7,360 bases of DNA from an uncultured Oscillospiraceae bacterium (GTDB taxonomy: Bacteria > Bacillota > Clostridia > Oscillospirales > Oscillospiraceae), in contig CAUBQU010000064.1 in NCBI GenBank assembly GCA_958438185.1, positions 1 through 7,360 on the forward strand, in the 5' to 3' direction. The notes under the pieces were generated by a model. That model was not told where the DNA came from and made no database searches. It saw only the letters and a program-made list of their open reading frames with translations. The position numbers and the translations under genes were made by a program. Shown here piece after piece: positions 6,133 through 7,360 of the stretch. Each line of letters opens with the position of its first letter. Position 1 is the first letter of the stretch.

Positions 6133-6167
6133 GGTAGGCCCCTCCCCGTCTGGTCGTTCTACCCGCT

Positions 6168-6196
6168 ATTGTAGCCGGTGCGCGGGGAAAAAACAA
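6168..6196 (-). promoter_or_regulatory. Sigma-A-type promoter of the pseudouridine synthase gene
   Basis: On the - strand TTGTTT (6196-6191) and TACAAT (6173-6168) are spaced by 17 bp, in the 71-nt gap between the ytvI-like gene and the pseudouridine synthase. Transcription would start near 6161, giving a leader of about 30 nt. The -35 box lies in a T-rich run just after the ytvI-like stop codon. Confidence 0.65.
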
Positions 6197-6203
6197 GCCT
6201 TGC

Positions 6204-7280
6204 CTACCCCGGGCGCTTTGGCGGGAGCGGATTACGCTCCACCAGTTCCAGAAGCTGCCGTAGGACAATGGCGGCGATGGGAAAGAGGATCATCCCCGGC
6301 ACGCCGCACAGGCGGAACCCGGCGTACATGGCAAGCAGCGTCAGCAGGGGGTTCAGCCCCAGCTGCTTGCCGACGAGCCGGGGCTCCAGGCTAGTCCGGG
6401 TCAGCGCCGCTACGGCGTAGAGCACCAGCAGGCCCACAGCCCGATAGGTCTCCCGGCGCAGAAAGCAGACGATGGCCCACGGGATCAGCACCGTCCCCGT
6501 CCCGAAGACGGGCAGCGCGTCGATCAGGCAGGTCAGCCCGGCAAACAGCAGCGGGAAGTCGACGCCCAGCAGGAGAAACCCGGCGGTCAGAATGCCGAAG
6601 GTCACGCCCATAAGCTTGAGCTGGGCCCGGAACCAGCCGCCCAGGGCGCTTTTCAGCCGCTGCAGGCAGGCGCTGTACTGGGCGTGCCATTTTTTCGGCA
6701 GCAGCTGCAGGACGGCCTGCCGCAGCGCCGGGAGTTGGGCAGAGATCATAAAGCTGGCTAAGACCGCTGTGACAGCGAACAGCAGCAGGTCCGGCAGCGC
6801 GCCGATCAAACCGGAGGCGGCGGTCAAAATAGCCTCCGAGCCCTTCTCCGCTAAAAGGCTGCCGCTGGTGAACAGCCGCGCGACCCAGCCCTGCAGCGCC
6901 GGCCCCAGGCCATCGGGCGCGCGGCCTGCCAGCTGCTCGAGACAGGCGCGCAGCTGCTGCGTCGGTCCCGCCAGCGACCGCAGCAGCTGCGGCGCCTGCC
7001 GGGAGAAGGCGGCCGCTTCGGAAAACAGCACCCGCCCCAGCCCATACAGCAGCAGGCCGAGAACAAGCAGAACGCCGCTGACGCACAGCCCGCTGCAGGC
7101 CCAGCGGGGCAGACGCCCATTGGCAGATAAGCGGCGGACCAACGGCTCCGCCAGCCGCGCCGCCAGATAGCCCAGCAAAAACGGCAGCAGGACCCCTAGC
7201 CCGAAGGCCGCCAGGACCCAGACCAGGGCGACTGCCGCTAGGACCGTCCCGATCGTCTTGAGAAAATGCCGCTCTGCCAT
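6204..7280 (-). CDS. ytvI: YtvI-like polytopic membrane protein (AI-2E transporter family), 358 aa
   Basis: Integral membrane protein of the AI-2E_transport (PerM/TqsA) family, closest in character to YtvI, which is associated with endospore-forming bacteria; its molecular role is not established. Hydrophobic segments lie at roughly residues 10-41 (a pair), 60-85, 145-175, 215-270 (two or three) and 275-345 (two or three). A long amphipathic stretch at about 86-145 is typical of the family. Conserved C-terminal signatures are DALPVFGTGTVLIPWA and the segment from EPRLVGKQLGLNPLLTLL to GVPGMILFP. There is no cleavable signal peptide; the first helix acts as an anchor. The start is ATG 7280 with GAAAGGAG at 7295-7288, 7 nt upstream; the frame stays open to the window edge but the added residues are hydrophilic and unlike the family. 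The upstream gap also holds a candidate divergent promoter. The sporulation link is family knowledge, and transport of AI-2 should not be assumed. Confidence 0.88.
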   Translation of the reverse strand: MAERHFLKTIGTVLAAVALVWVLAAFGLGVLLPFLLGYLAARLAEPLVRRLSANGRLPRWACSGLCVSGVLLVLGLLLYGLGRVLFSEAAAFSRQAPQLLRSLAGPTQQLRACLEQLAGRAPDGLGPALQGWVARLFTSGSLLAEKGSEAILTAASGLIGALPDLLLFAVTAVLASFMISAQLPALRQAVLQLLPKKWHAQYSACLQRLKSALGGWFRAQLKLMGVTFGILTAGFLLLGVDFPLLFAGLTCLIDALPVFGTGTVLIPWAIVCFLRRETYRAVGLLVLYAVAALTRTSLEPRLVGKQLGLNPLLTLLAMYAGFRLCGVPGMILFPIAAIVLRQLLELVERNPLPPKRPG

Positions 7281-7310
7281 CGCATGACTCCTTTCTTCCG
7301 GTTTTTCTTG

Positions 7311-7339
7311 TTGCTTTTTGCCGGGAACTGTGGTATGAT
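7311..7339 (+). promoter_or_regulatory. Candidate promoter reading out of the right edge
   Basis: TTGCTT (7311-7316) and TATGAT (7334-7339) are spaced by 17 bp. A TGG triplet directly before the -10 makes an extended TGnTATGAT element. Transcription would start near 7346 and run out of the window, implying a + strand gene divergent from the ytvI-like gene. No coding start for it is visible in the last bases. Confidence 0.5.
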
Positions 7340-7360
7340 GTATCGCGTGGAAAAACACAT

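Noticed and set aside
6174..6206. T-run after the ytvI-like stop as a terminator
   Set aside because: TTTTTT is present on the - strand, but no stable GC-rich hairpin precedes it, and part of the run is better explained as the -35 region of the next promoter.
7325..7352. CATACC on the - strand as a sporulation-sigma -10 box for the ytvI-like gene
   Set aside because: It only partly resembles SigE/SigG -10 elements and no matching -35 is visible before the window ends.

Overview
The window reads as an ordinary chromosomal stretch of a GC-rich, spore-forming Firmicute, most likely a gut-type Clostridia of the Oscillospirales. That placement is inferred from three things: a YtvI-type membrane protein, RecQ, Pta and GNAT sequences of Clostridia character, and Firmicute-style AGGAGG ribosome binding sites in GC-rich DNA. 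It cannot be proven from the sequence alone. I found no tRNA, rRNA, CRISPR array, insertion sequence or phage gene, and no new multi-gene system.

Layout. On the + strand, the 3' end of a cupin-domain gene (1-288) is followed closely by an aldo/keto reductase (302-1174), forming a likely two-gene redox or small-molecule unit. Next is a sigma-A-type promoter and a full-length RecQ DNA helicase (1277-3112). All remaining genes are on the - strand. Read 5' to 3' on that strand they are: a YtvI/AI-2E-type membrane protein (7280-6204), an RluA-family pseudouridine synthase (6132-5212), phosphate acetyltransferase Pta (5163-4153), a GNAT acetyltransferase (4059-3622), and a second, SSAT-like GNAT gene broken by a small deletion (3625-3156).

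Signals. Three promoters with exactly 17-bp spacers can be read: before recQ, before the pseudouridine synthase and before pta. The TATAAT box of the pta promoter overlaps the stop codon of the upstream pseudouridine synthase. A fourth candidate, with an extended -10, points out of the right edge and implies a divergent gene there. pta ends in a GC-rich hairpin with a T-run. recQ and the broken GNAT gene converge on one perfect 24-bp inverted repeat that contains both stop codons and can terminate transcription in both directions.

How the genes relate. Pta makes or uses acetyl phosphate in acetate metabolism, but no ackA lies next to it in the window. The two GNAT genes overlap by ATGA, so they were built to be translated together. 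They start directly behind the pta terminator with no clear promoter of their own, so they may depend on read-through. The most notable points are the GNAT pseudogene with an identifiable breakpoint, the shared palindromic terminator, and the compact rlu-pta junction with its 13-bp tandem repeat.
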